NCBI GenBank assembly: GCA_026874595.1
Contig: CM049322.1
Location: forward strand, 37,569,340 to 37,633,339
Direction of reading: 5' to 3'
Source of the DNA: Sipunculus nudus
Lineage: Eukaryota > Annelida > Sipuncula > Golfingiida > Sipunculidae
Length of the DNA: 64,000 nt
The translations under genes were made by a program, and so were the position numbers. The notes under the pieces were generated by a model, which saw only the letters and a list, made by a program, of their open reading frames with translations, had not been told where the DNA came from and made no database searches. Shown in pieces: positions 1-15,100 of the stretch; position 1 is the stretch's first letter, and each line of letters begins with the position of its first letter.

Positions 1-3000
1 GATACCTCAAAATGGTAGGTATTAACAGGGGCCATATGCCAACTGCAACCATGTATGTTCACCAAAGTATCAGTAAAATCCTGCATTTTGAACACCCTAG
101 CTGAATTTTAACCTGATCATGTGCACAAAAACCCTGTCAAATGCTAAAAAATCAATTTTTTGCTCCTCATTTGTACAAAAACACAGCCAGCTCTCCCAAT
201 TTTGTATACATATTTCTCCAAGGGGTCATCTGCAGCCCAAAACTTTTCAGACTAATCAGCCAAATAACACAGAATTTAGCTCAAGACACCACATGTATTA
301 AAGCCAATTTGATTCGGTATGGATGAAAACACTTTAAAGGATACCTCAAAATGGTAGGTATTAACAGGAGCCAAATGCAAATTGCAACCAAGTATGTTCA
401 CCACAGTATAAGTAAAATCCTGCATTTTGAACACCCTAGCTGAATTTTAACCTGATCATATGCACAAAAAGCCATGTCAAGTGCTAAAAATCCATTTTCT
501 GCTTCTTATTGGTACAAAAACACAGCCAGCTCTCCCAATTTTTGTATACATATTTCTCCAAGGGGTCATCTGCAGCCCAAAATTTTTCAGACTAATCAGC
601 CAAATAACACAGAATTTAGCTCAAGACACCACATGTATTAAAGCCAATTTGATTCGGTATGGATGAAAACACTTTAAAGGATACATCAAAATGGTAGGTA
701 TTAACAGGAGCCATATGACAACTGCAACCATGTATGTTCACCAAAGTATCAGTAAAATCCTGCATTTTGAACACCCTAGCTGAATTTTAACCTGATCATG
801 TGCACAAAAACCCTGTCAAATGCTAAAAAATCAATTTTTTGCTCCTCATTTGTACAAAAACACAGCCACCTCTCCCAATTTTGTATACATATTTCTCCAA
901 GGGGTCATCTGCAGCCCAAAACTTTTCAGACTAATCAGCCAAATAACACAGAATTTAGCTCAAGACACCACATGTATTAAAGCCAATTTGATTCGGTATG
1001 GATGAAAACACTTTAAAGGATACCTCAAAATGGTAGGTATTAACAGGAGCCAAATGCAAATTGCAACCAAGTATGTTCACCACAGTATAAGTAAAATCCT
1101 GCATTTTGAACACCCTAGCTGAATTTTAACCTGATCATATGCACAAAAAGCCATGTCAAGTGCTAAAAATCCATTTTCTGCTTCTTATTGGTACAAAAAC
1201 ACAGCCAGCTCTCCCAATTTTTGTATACATATTTCTCCAAGGGGTCATCTGCAGCCCAAAATTTTTCAGACTAATCAGCCAAATAACACAGAATTTAGCT
1301 CAAGACACCACATGTATTAAAGCCAATTTGATTCGGTATGGATGAAAACACTTTAAAGGATACATCAAAATGGTAGGTATTAACAGGAGCCATATGCCAA
1401 CTGCAACCATGTATGTTCACCAAAGTATCAGTAAAATCCTGCATTTTGAACACCCTAGCTGAATTTTAACCTGATCATGTGCACAAAAACCCTGTCAAAT
1501 GCTAAAAAATCAATTTTTTGCTCCTCATTTGTACAAAAACACAGCCACCTCTCCCAATTTTGTATACATATTTCTCCAAGGGGTCATCTGCAGCCCAAAA
1601 CTTTTCAGACTAATCAGCCAAATAACACAGAATTTAGCTCAAGAAACCACATGTATTAAAGCCAATTTGATTCGGTATGGATGAAAACACTTTAAAGGAT
1701 ACCTCAAAATGGTAGGTATTAACAGGAGCCAAATGCAAATTGCAACCAAGTATGTTCACCACAGTATAAGTAAAATCCTGCATTTTGAACACCCTAGCTG
1801 AATTTTAACCTGATCATATGCACAAAAAGCCATGTCAAGTGCTAAAAAATCCATTTTCTGCTTCTTATTGGTACAAAAACACAGCCAGCTCTCCCAATTT
1901 TTGCATACATATTTCTCCAAGGGGTCATCTGCAGCCCAAAACTTTTCAGACTAATCAGCCAAATAACACAGAATTAAGCTCAAGACACCACATGTATTAA
2001 AGCCAATTTGATTCGGTATGGATGAAAACACTTTAAAGGATACCCCAAAATGGTAGGTATTAACAGGAGCCATATGCCAACTGCAACCATGTATGTTCAC
2101 CAAAGTATCAGTAAAATCCTGCATTTTGAACACCCTAGCTGAATTTTAACCTGATCATGTGCACAAAAGCCCTGTCAAATGCTAAAAAATCAATTTTTTG
2201 CTCCTCATTTGTACAAAAACACAGCCACCTCTCCCAATTTTGTATACATATTTCTCCAAGGGGTCATCTGCAGCCCAAAACTTTTCAGACTAATCAGCCA
2301 AATAACACAGAATTTAGCTCAAGACACCACATGTATTAAAGCCAATTTGATTCGGTATGGATGAAAACACTTTAAAGGATACCTCAAAATGGTAGGTATT
2401 AACAGGAGCCAAATGCAAATTGCAACCAAGTATGTTCACCACAGTATAAGTAACATCCTGCATTTTGAACAACCTAGCTGAATTTTAACCTGATCATATG
2501 CACAAAAAGCCATGTCAAGTGCTAAAAAATCCATTTTCTGCTTCTTATTGGTACAAAAACACAGCCAGCTCTCCCAATTTTTGCATACATATTTCTCCAA
2601 GGGGTCATCTGCAGCCCAAAACTTTTCAGACTAATCAGCCAAATAACACAGAATTTAGCTCAAGACACCACATGTATTAAAGCCAATTTGATTCGGTATG
2701 GATGAAAACACTTTAAAGGATACCTCAAAATGGTAGGTATTAACAGGAGCCATATGCCAACTGCAACCATGTATGTTCACCAAAGTATCAGTAAAATCCT
2801 GCATTTTGAACACCCTAGCTGAATTTTAACCTGATCATGTGCACAAAAGCCCTGTCAAATGCTAAAAAATCAATTTTTTGCTCCTCATTTGTTCAAAAAA
2901 ACAGCCACCTCTCCCAATTTTGTATACATATTTCTCCAAGGGGTCATCTGCAGCCCAAAACTTTTCAGACTAATCAGCCAAATAACACAGAATTTAGCTC

Positions 3001-6000
3001 AAGACACCACATGTATTAAAGCCAATTTGATTCGGTATGGATGAAAACACTTTAAAGGATACCTCAAAATGGTAGGTATTAACAGGAGCCATATGCCAAC
3101 TGCAACCATGTATGTTCACCAAAGTATCAGTAAAATCCTGCATTTTGAACACCCTAGCTGAATTTTAACCTGATCATGTGCACAAAAACCCTGTCAAATG
3201 CTAAAAAATCAATTTTTTGCTCCTCATTTGTACAAAAACACAGCCAGCTCTCCCAATTTTGTATACATATTTCTCCAAGGGGTCATCTGCAGCCCAAAAC
3301 TTTTCAGACTAATCAGCCAAATAACACAGAATTTAGCTCAAGACACCACATGTATTAAAGCCAATTTGATTCGGTATGGATGAAAACACTTTAAAGGATA
3401 CCTCAAAATGGTAGGTATTAACAGGAGCCAAATGCAAATTGCAACCAAGTATGTTCACCACAGTATAAGTAAAATCCTGCATTTTGAACACCCTAGCTGA
3501 ATTTTAACCTGATCATATGCACAAAAAGCCATGTCAAGTGCTAAAAATCCATTTTCTGCTTCTTATTGGTACAAAAACACAGCCAGCTCTCCCAATTTTT
3601 GTATACATATTTCTCCAAGGGGTCATCTGCAGCCCAAAATTTTTCAGACTAATCAGCCAAATAACACAGAATTTAGCTCAAGACACCACATGTATTGAAG
3701 CCAATTTGATTCGATATGGATGAAAACACTTTAAAGGATACCTCAAAATGGTAGGTATTAACAGGAGCCAAATGCAAATTGCAACCAAGTATGTTCACCA
3801 CAGTATAAGTAAAATCCTGCATTTTGAACACCCTAGCTGAATTTTAACCTGATCATATGCACAAAAAGCCATGTCAAGTGCTAAAAAATCCATTTTCTGC
3901 TTCTTATTGGTACAAAAACACAGCCAGCTCTCCCAATTTTTGCATACATATTTCTCCAAGGGGTCATCTGCAGCCCAAAACTTTTCAGACTAATCAGCCA
4001 AATAACACAGAATTTAGCTCAAGACACCACATGTATTAAAGCCAATTTGATTCGGTATGGATGAAAACACTTTAAAGGATACCTCAAAATGGTAGGTATT
4101 AACAGGAGCCATATGCCAACTGCAACCATGTATGTTCACCAAAGTATCAGTAAAATCCTGCATTTTGAACACCCTAGCTGAATTTTAACCTGATCATGTG
4201 CACAAAAGCCCTGTCAAATGCTAAAAAATCAATTTTTTGCTCCTCATTTGTACAAAAACACAGCCACCTCTCCCAATTTTGTATACATATTTCTCCAAGG
4301 GGTCATCTGCAGCCCAAAACTTTTCAGACTAATCAGCCAAATAACACAGAATTTAGCTCAAGACACCACATGTATTAAAGCCAATTTGATTCGGTATGGA
4401 TGAAAACACTTTAAAGGATACCTCAAAATGGTAGGTATTAACAGGAGCCATATGCCAACTGCAACCATGTATGTTCACCAAAGTATCAGTAAAATCCTGC
4501 ATTTTGAACACCCTAGCTGAATTTTAACCTGATCATGTGCACAAAAACCCTGTCAAATGCTAAAAAATCAATTTTTTGCTCCTCATTTGTACAAAAACAC
4601 AGCCAGCTCTCCCAATTTTGTATACATATTTCTCCAAGGGGTCATCTGCAGCCCAAAACTTTTCAGACTAATCAGCCAAATAACACAGAATTTAGCTCAA
4701 GACACCACATGTATTAAAGCCAATTTGATTCGGTATGGATGAAAACACTTTAAAGGATACCTCAAAATGGTAGGTATTAACAGGAGCCAAATGCAAATTG
4801 CAACCAAGTATGTTCACCACAGTATAAGTAAAATCCTGCATTTTGAACACCCTAGCTGAATTTTAACCTGATCATATGCACAAAAAGCCATGTCAAGTGC
4901 TAAAAATCCATTTTCTGCTTCTTATTGGTACAAAAACACAGCCAGCTCTCCCAATTTTTGTATACATATTTCTCCAAGGGGTCATCTGCAGCCCAAAATT
5001 TTTCAGACTAATCAGCCAAATAACACAGAATTTAGCTCAAGACACCACATGTATTAAAGCCAATTTGATTCGGTATGGATGAAAACACTTTAAAGGATAC
5101 ATCAAAATGGTAGGTATTAACAGGAGCCATATGCCAACTGCAACCATGTATGTTCACCAAAGTATCAGTAAAATCCTGCATTTTGAACACCCTAGCTGAA
5201 TTTTAACCTGATCATGTGCACAAAAACCCTGTCAAATGCTAAAAAATCAATTTTTTGCTCCTCATTTGTACAAAAACACAGCCACCTCTCCCAATTTTGT
5301 ATACATATTTCTCCAAGGGGTCATCTGCAGCCCAAAACTTTTCAGACTAATCAGCCAAATAACACAGAATTTAGCTCAAGACACCACATGTATTAAAGCC
5401 AATTTGATTCGGTATGGATGAAAACACTTTAAAGGATACCTCAAAATGGTAGGTATTAACAGGAGCCAAATGCAAATTGCAACCAAGTATGTTCACCACA
5501 GTATAAGTAAAATCCTGCATTTTGAACACCCTAGCTGAATTTTAACCTGATCATATGCACAAAAAGCCATGTCAAGTGCTAAAAATCCATTTTCTGCTTC
5601 TTATTGGTACAAAAACACAGCCAGCTCTCCCAATTTTTGTATACATATTTCTCCAAGGGGTCATCTGCAGCCCAAAATTTTTCAGACTAATCAGCCAAAT
5701 AACACAGAATTTAGCTCAAGACACCACATGTATTAAAGCCAATTTGATTCGGTATGGATGAAAACACTTTAAAGGATACATCAAAATGGTAGGTATTAAC
5801 AGGAGCCATATGCCAACTGCAACCATGTATGTTCACCAAAGTATCAGTAAAATCCTGCATTTTGAACACCCTAGCTGAATTTTAACCTGATCATGTGCAC
5901 AAAAACCCTGTCAAATGCTAAAAAATCAATTTTTTGCTCCTCATTTGTACAAAAACACAGCCACCTCTCCCAATTTTGTATACATATTTCTCCAAGGGGT

Positions 6001-8152
6001 CATCTGCAGCCCAAAACTTTTCAGACTAATCAGCCAAATAACACAGAATTTAGCTCAAGAAACCACATGTATTAAAGCCAATTTGATTCGGTATGGATGA
6101 AAACACTTTAAAGGATACCTCAAAATGGTAGGTATTAACAGGAGCCAAATGCAAATTGCAACCAAGTATGTTCACCACAGTATAAGTAAAATCCTGCATT
6201 TTGAACACCCTAGCTGAATTTTAACCTGATCATATGCACAAAAAGCCATGTCAAGTGCTAAAAAATCCATTTTCTGCTTCTTATTGGTACAAAAACACAG
6301 CCAGCTCTCCCAATTTTTGCATACATATTTCTCCAAGGGGTCATCTGCAGCCCAAAACTTTTCAGACTAATCAGCCAAATAACACAGAATTAAGCTCAAG
6401 ACACCACATGTATTAAAGCCAATTTGATTCGGTATGGATGAAAACACTTTAAAGGATACCCCAAAATGGTAGGTATTAACAGGAGCCATATGCCAACTGC
6501 AACCATGTATGTTCACCAAAGTATCAGTAAAATCCTGCATTTTGAACACCCTAGCTGAATTTTAACCTGATCATGTGCACAAAAGCCCTGTCAAATGCTA
6601 AAAAATCAATTTTTTGCTCCTCATTTGTACAAAAACACAGCCACCTCTCCCAATTTTGTATACATATTTCTCCAAGGGGTCATCTGCAGCCCAAAACTTT
6701 TCAGACTAATCAGCCAAATAACACAGAATTTAGCTCAAGACACCACATGTATTAAAGCCAATTTGATTCGGTATGGATGAAAACACTTTAAAGGATACCT
6801 CAAAATGGTAGGTATTAACAGGAGCCAAATGCAAATTGCAACCAAGTATGTTCACCACAGTATAAGTAACATCCTGCATTTTGAACAACCTAGCTGAATT
6901 TTAACCTGATCATATGCACAAAAAGCCATGTCAAGTGCTAAAAAATCCATTTTCTGCTTCTTATTGGTACAAAAACACAGCCAGCTCTCCCAATTTTTGC
7001 ATACATATTTCTCCAAGGGGTCATCTGCAGCCCAAAACTTTTCAGACTAATCAGCCAAATAACACAGAATTTAGCTCAAGACACCACATGTATTAAAGCC
7101 AATTTGATTCGGTATGGATGAAAACACTTTAAAGGATACCTAAAAATGGTAGGTATTAACAGGAGCCATATGCCAACTGCAACCATGTATGTTCACCAAA
7201 GTATCAGTAAAATCCTGCATTTTGAACACCCTAGCTGAATTTTAACCTGATCATGTGCACAAAAGCCCTGTCAAATGCTAAAAAATCAATTTTTTGCTCC
7301 TCATTTGTTCAAAAAAACAGCCACCTCTCCCAATTTTGTATACATATTTCTCCAAGGGGTCATCTGCAGCCCAAAACTTTTCAGACTAATCAGCCAAATA
7401 ACACAGAATTTAGCTCAAGACACCACATGTATTAAAGCCAATTTGATTCGGTATGGATGAAAACACTTTAAAGGATACCTCAAAATGGTAGGTATTAACA
7501 GGAGCCATATGCCAACTGCAACCATGTATGTTCACCAAAGTATCAGTAAAATCCTGCATTTTGAACACCCTAGCTGAATTTTAACCTGATCATGTGCACA
7601 AAAACCCTGTCAAATGCTAAAAAATCAATTTTTTGCTCCTCATTTGTACAAAAACACAGCCAGCTCTCCCAATTTTGTATACATATTTCTCCAAGGGGTC
7701 ATCTGCAGCCCAAAACTTTTCAGACTAATCAGCCAAATAACACAGAATTTAGCTCAAGACACCACATGTATTAAAGCCAATTTGATTCGGTATGGATGAA
7801 AACACTTTAAAGGATACCTCAAAATGGTAGGTATTAACAGGAGCCAAATGCAAATTGCAACCAAGTATGTTCACCACAGTATAAGTAAAATCCTGCATTT
7901 TGAACACCCTAGCTGAATTTTAACCTGATCATATGCACAAAAAGCCATGTCAAGTGCTAAAAATCCATTTTCTGCTTCTTATTGGTACAAAAACACAGCC
8001 AGCTCTCCCAATTTTTGTATACATATTTCTCCAAGGGGTCATCTGCAGCCCAAAATTTTTCAGACTAATCAGCCAAATAACACAGAATTTAGCTCAAGAC
8101 ACCACATGTATTAAAGCCAATTTGATTCGGTATGGATGAAAACACTTTAAAG
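1..8152. repeat. 11-monomer satellite block repeated with 4,416-bp offset
   Basis: Monomers 1-11 (1-3,736) recur as monomers 14-24 (4,417-8,152) with the same order of types and the same private variants. Examples are the aagaaaccac variant near 1,640 and 6,056, the gtaacatcc plus aacaacctagc pair near 2,450 and 6,866, and the gttcaaaaaaacag variant near 2,891 and 7,307. Monomers 12-13 lie between the two blocks and do not match monomers 25-26. The copies differ at a few single bases (for example caggggcc at 27 and catatgacaac at 713), so they are close but not identical. Confidence 0.93.
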
Positions 8153-9170
8153 GATACATCAAAATGGTAGGTATTAACAGGAGCCATATGCCAACTGCAA
8201 CCATGTATGTTCACCAAAGTATCAGTAAAATCCTGCATTTTGAACACCCTAGCTGAATTTTAACCTGATCATGTGCACAAAAACCCTGTCAAATGCTAAA
8301 AAATCAATTTTTTGCTCCTCATTTGTACAAAAACACAGCCACCTCTCCCAATTTTGTATACATATTTCTCCAAGGGGTCATCTGCAGCCCAAAACTTTTC
8401 AGACTAATCAGCCAAATAACACAGAATTTAGCTCAAGACACCACATGTATTAAAGCCAATTTGATTCGGTATGGATGAAAACACTTTAAAGGATACCTCA
8501 AAATGGTAGGTATTAACAGGAGCCAAATGCAAATTGCAACCAAGTATGTTCACCACAGTATAAGTAAAATCCTGCATTTTGAACACCCTAGCTGAATTTT
8601 AACCTGATCATATGCACAAAAAGCCATGTCAAGTGCTAAAAATCCATTTTCTGCTTCTTATTGGTACAAAAACACAGCCAGCTCTCCCAATTTTTGTATA
8701 CATATTTCTCCAAGGGGTCATCTGCAGCCCAAAATTTTTCAGACTAATCAGCCAAATAACACAGAATTTAGCTCAAGACACCACATGTATTAAAGCCAAT
8801 TTGATTCGGTATGGATGAAAACACTTTAAAGGATACATCAAAATGGTAGGTATTAACAGGAGCCATATGCCAACTGCAACCATGTATGTTCACCAAAGTA
8901 TCAGTAAAATCCTGCATTTTGAACACCCTAGCTGAATTTTAACCTGATCATGTGCACAAAAACCCTGTCAAATGCTAAAAAATCAATTTTTTGCTCCTCA
9001 TTTGTACAAAAACACAGCCACCTCTCCCAATTTTGTATACATATTTCTCCAAGGGGTCATCTGCAGCCCAAAACTTTTCAGACTAATCAGCCAAATAACA
9101 CAGAATTTAGCTCAAGACACCACATGTATTAAAGCCAATTTGATTCGGTATGGATGAAAACACTTTAAAG

Positions 9171-12100
9171 GATACCTCAAAATGGTAGGTATTAACAGGA
9201 GCCAAATGCAAATTGCAACCAAGTATGTTCACCACAGTATAAGTAAAATCCTGCATTTTGAACACCCTAGCTGAATTTTAACCTGATCATATGCACAAAA
9301 AGCCATGTCAAGTGCTAAAAAATCCATTTTCTGCTTCTTATTGGTACAAAAACACAGCCAGCTCTCCCAATTTTTGCATATATATTTCTCCAAGGGGTCA
9401 TCTGCAGCCCAAAACTTTTCAGACTAATCAGCCAAATAACACAGAATTAAGCTCAAGACACCACATGTATTAAAGCCAATTTGATTCGATATGGATGAAA
9501 ACACTTTAAAGGATACCCCAAAATGGTAGGTATTAACAGGAGCCATATGCCAACTGCAACCATGTATGTTCACCAAAGTATCAGTAAAATCCTGCATTTT
9601 GAACACCCTAGCTGAATTTCAACCTGATCATGTGCACAAAAACCCTGTCAAATGCTAAAAAATCAATTTTTTGCTCCTCATTTGTACAAAAACACAGCCA
9701 CCTCTCCCAATTTTGTATACATATTTCTCCAAGGGGTCATCTGCAGCCCAAAACTTTTCAGACTAATCAGCCAAATAACACAGAATTTAGCTCAAGACAC
9801 CACATGAATTAAAGCCAATTTGATTCGGTATGGATGAAAACACTTTAAAGGATACCTCAAAATGGTAGGTATTAACAGGAGCCAAATGCAAATTGCAACC
9901 AAGTATGTTCACCACAGTATAAGTAAAATCCTGCATTTTGAACACCCTAGCTGAATTTTAACCTGATCATATGCACAAAAAGCCATGTCAAGTGCTAAAA
10001 ATCCATTTTCTGCTTCTTATTGGTACAAAAACACAGCCAGCTCTCCCAATTTTTGTATACATATTTCTCCAAGGGGTCATCTGCAGCCCAAAATTTTTCA
10101 GACTAATCAGCCAAATAACACAGAATTTAGCTCAAGACACCACATGTATTAAAGCCAATTTGATTCGGTATGGATGAAAACACTTTAAAGGATACATCAA
10201 AATGGTAGGTATTAACAGGAGCCATATGCCAACTGCAACCATGTATGTTCACCAAAGTATCAGTAAAATCCTGCATTTTGAACACCCTAGCTGAATTTTA
10301 ACCTGATCATGTGCACAAAAACCCTGTCAAATGCTAAAAAATCAATTTTTTGCTCCTCATTTGTACAAAAACACAGCCACCTCTCCCAATTTTGTATACA
10401 TATTTCTCCAAGGGGTCATCTGCAGCCCAAAACTTTTCAGACTAATCAGCCAAATAACACAGAATTTAGCTCAAGACACCACATGTATTAAAGCCAATTT
10501 GATTCGGTATGGATGAAAACACTTTAAAGGATACCTCAAAATGGTAGGTATTAACAGGAGCCAAATGCAAATTGCAACCAAGTATGTTCACCACAGTATA
10601 AGTAAAATCCTGCATTTTGAACACCCTAGCTGAATTTTAACCTGATCATATGCACAAAAAGCCATGTCAAGTGCTAAAAAATCCATTTTCTGCTTCTTAT
10701 TGGTACAAAAACACAGCCAGCTCTCCCAATTTTTGCATACATATTTCTCCAAGGGGTCATCTGCAGCCCAAAACTTTTCAGACTAATCAGCCAAATAACA
10801 CAGAATTAAGCTCAAGACACCACATGTATTAAAGCCAATTTGATTCGGTATGGATGAAAACACTTTAAAGGATACCCCAAAATGGTAGGTATTAACAGGA
10901 GCCATATGCCAACTGCAACCATGTATGTTCACCAAAGTATCAGTAAAATCCTGCATTTTGAACACCCTAGCTGAATTTTAACCTGATCATGTGCACAAAA
11001 GCCCTGTCAAATGCTAAAAAATCAATTTTTTGCTCCTCATTTGTACAAAAACACAGCCACCTCTCCCAATTTTGTATACATATTTCTCCAAGGGGTCATC
11101 TGCAGCCCAAAACTTTTCAGACTAATCAGCCAAATAACACAGAATTTAGCTCAAGACACCACATGTATTACAGCCAATTTGATTCGGTATGGATGAAAAC
11201 ACTTTAAAGGATACCTCAAAATGGTAGGTATTAACAGGAGCCAAATGCAAATTGCAACCAAGTATGTTCACCACAGTATAAGTAAAATCCTGCATTTTGA
11301 ACACCCTAGCTGAATTTTAACCTGATCATATGCACAAAAAGCCATGTCAAGTGCTAAAAATCCATTTTCTGCTTCTTATTGGTACAAAAACACAGCCAGC
11401 TCTCCCAATTTTTGTATACATATTTCTCCAAGGGGTCATCTGCAGCCCAAAATTTTTCAGACTAATCAGCCAAATAACACAGAATTTAGCTCAAGACACC
11501 ACATGTATTAAAGCCAATTTGATTCGGTATGGATGAAAACACTTTAAAGGATACCTCAAAATGGTAGGTATTAACAGGAGCCAAATGCAAATTGCAACCA
11601 AGTATGTTCACCACAGTATAAGTAAAATCCTGCATTTTGAACACCCTAGCTGAATTTTAACCTGATCATATGCACAAAAAGCCATGTCAAGTGCTAAAAA
11701 ATCCATTTTCTGCTTCTTATTGGTACAAAAACACAGCCAGCTCTCCCAATTTTTGCATACATATTTCTCCAAGGGGTCATCTGCAGCCCAAAACTTTTCA
11801 GACTAATCAGCCAAATAACACAGAATTTAGCTCAAGACACCACATGTATTAAAGCCAATTTGATTCGGTATGGATGAAAACACTTTAAAGGATACCTCAA
11901 AATGGTAGGTATTAACAGGAGCCATATGCCAACTGCAACCATGTATGTTCACCAAAGTATCAGTAAAATCCTGCATTTTGAACACCCTAGCTGAATTTTA
12001 ACCTGATCATGTGCACAAAAGCCCTGTCAAATGCTAAAAAATCAATTTTTTGCTCCTCATTTGTACAAAAACACAGCCACCTCTCCCAATTTTGTATACA

Positions 12101-15100
12101 TATTTCTCCAAGGGGTCATCTGCAGCCCAAAACTTTTCAGACTAATCAGCCAAATAACACAGAATTTAGCTCAAGACACCACATGTATTAAAGCCAATTT
12201 GATTCGGTATGGATGAAAACACTTTAAAGGATACCTCAAAATGGTAGGTATTAACAGGAGCCATATGCCAACTGCAACCATGTATGTTCACCAAAGTATC
12301 AGTAAAATCCTGCATTTTGAACACCCTAGCTGAATTTTAACCTGATCATGTGCACAAAAATCCTGTCAAATGCTAAAAAATCAATTTTTTGCTCCTCATT
12401 TGTACAAAAACACAGCCACCTCTCCCAATTTTGTATACATATTTCTCCAAGGGGTCATCTGCAGCCCAAAACTTTTCAGACTAATCAGCCAAATAACACA
12501 GAATTTAGCTCAAGACACCACATGTATTAAAGCCAATTTGATTCGGTATGGATGAAAACACTTTAAAGGATACCTTAAAATGGTAGGTATTAACAGGAGC
12601 CAAATGCAAATTGCAACCAAGTATGTTCACCACAGTATAAGTAAAATCCTGCATTTTGAACACCCTAGCTGAATTTTAACCTGATCATATGCACAAAAAG
12701 CCATGTCAAGTGCTAAAAATCCATTTTCTGCTTCTTATTGGTACAAAAACACAGCCAGCTCTCCCAATTTTTGTATACATATTTCTCCAAGGGGTCATCT
12801 GCAGCCCAAAATTTTTCAGACTAATCAGCCAAATAACACAGAATTTAGCTCAAGACACCACATGTATTAAAGCCAATTTGATTCGGTATGGATGAAAACA
12901 CTTCAAAGGATACATCAAAATGGTAGGTATTAACAGGAGCCATATGCCAACTGCAACCATGTATGTTCACCAAAGTATCAGTAAAATCCTGCATTTTGAA
13001 CACCCTAGCTGAATTTTAACCTGATCATGTGCACAAAAACCCTGTCAAATGCTAAAAAATCAATTTTTTGCTCCTCATTTGTACAAAAACACAGCCACCT
13101 CTCCCAATTTTGTATACATATTTCTCCAAGGGGTCATCTGCAGCCCAAAACTTTTCAGACTAATCAGCCAAATAACACAGAATTTAGCTCAAGACACCAC
13201 ATGTATTAAAGCCAATTTGATTCGGTATGGATGAAAACACTTTAAAGGATACCTCAAAATGGTAGGTATTAACAGGAGCCAAATGCAAATTGCAACCAAG
13301 TATGTTCACCACAGTATAAGTAAAATCCTGCATTTTGAACACCCTAGCTGAATTTTAACCTGATCATATGCACAAAAAGCCATGTCAAGTGCTAAAAATC
13401 CATTTTCTGCTTCTTATTGGTACAAAAACACAGCCAGCTCTCCCAATTTTTGTATACATATTTCTCCAAGGGGTCATCTGCAGCCCAAAATTTTTCAGAC
13501 TAATCAGCCAAATAACACAGAATTTAGCTCAAGACACCACATGTATTAAAGCCAATTTGATTCGGTATGGATGAAAACACTTTAAAGGATACATCAAAAT
13601 GGTAGGTATTAACAGGAGCCATATGCCAACTGCAACCATGTATGTTCACCAAAGTATCAGTAAAATCCTGCATTTTGAACACCCTAGCTGAATTTTAACC
13701 TGATCATGTGCACAAAAACCCTGTCAAATGCTAAAAAATCAATTTTTTGCTCCTCATTTGTACAAAAACACAGCCACCTCTCCCAATTTTGTATACATAT
13801 TTCTCCAAGGGGTCATCTGCAGCCCAAAACTTTTCAGACTAATCAGCCAAATAACACAGAATTTAGCTCAAGACACCACATGTATTAAAGCCAATTTGAT
13901 TCGGTATGGATGAAAACACTTTAAAGGATACCTCAAAATGGTAGGTATTAACAGGAGCCAAATGCAAATTGCAACCAAGTATGTTCACCACAGTATAAGT
14001 AAAATCCTGCATTTTGAACACCCTAGCTGAATTTTAACCTGATCATATGCACAAAAAGCCATGTCAAGTGCTAAAAAATCCATTTTCTGCTTCTTATTGG
14101 TTCAAAAACACAGCCAGCTCTCCCAATTTTTGCATACATATTTCTCCAAGGGGTCATCTGCAGCCCAAAACTTTTCAGACTAATCAGCCAAATAACACAG
14201 AATTTAGCTCAAGACACCACATGTATTAAAGCCAATTTGATTCGGTATGGATGAAAACACTTTAAAGGATACCTCAAAATGGTAGGTATTAACAGGAGCC
14301 ATATGCCAACTGCAACCATGTATGTTCACCAAAGTATCAGTAAAATCCTGCATTTTGAACACCCTAGCTGAATTTTAACCTGATCATGTGCACAAAAACC
14401 CTGTCAAATGCTAAAAAATCAATTTTTTGCTCCTCATTTGTACAAAAACACAGCCACCTCTCCCAATTTTGTATACATATTTCTCCAAGGGGTCATCTGC
14501 AGCCCAAAACTTTTCAGACTAATCAGCCAAATAACACAGAATTTAGCTCAAGACACCACATGTATTAAAGCCAATTTGATTCGGTATGGATGAAAACACT
14601 TTAAAGGATACCTCAAAATGGTAGGTATTAACAGGAGCCAAATGCAAATTGCAACCAAGTATGTTCACCACAGTATAAGTAAAATCCTGCATTTTGAACA
14701 CCCTAGCTGAATTTTAACCTGATCATATGCACAAAAAGCCATGTCAAGTGCTAAAAATCCATTTTCTGCTTCTTATTGGTACAAAAACACAGCCAGCTCT
14801 CCCAATTTTTGTATACATATTTCTCCAAGGGGTCATCTGCAGCCCAAAATTTTTCAGACTAATCAGCCAAATAACACAGAATTTAGCTCAAGACACCACA
14901 TGTATTAAAGCCAATTTGATTCGGTATGGATGAAAACACTTTAAAGGATACATCAAAATGGTAGGTATTAACAGGAGCCATATGCCAACTGCAACCATGT
15001 ATGTTCACCAAAGTATCAGTAAAATCCTGCATTTTGAACACCCTAGCTGAATTTTAACCTGATCATGTGCACAAAAACCCTGTCAAATGCTAAAAAATCA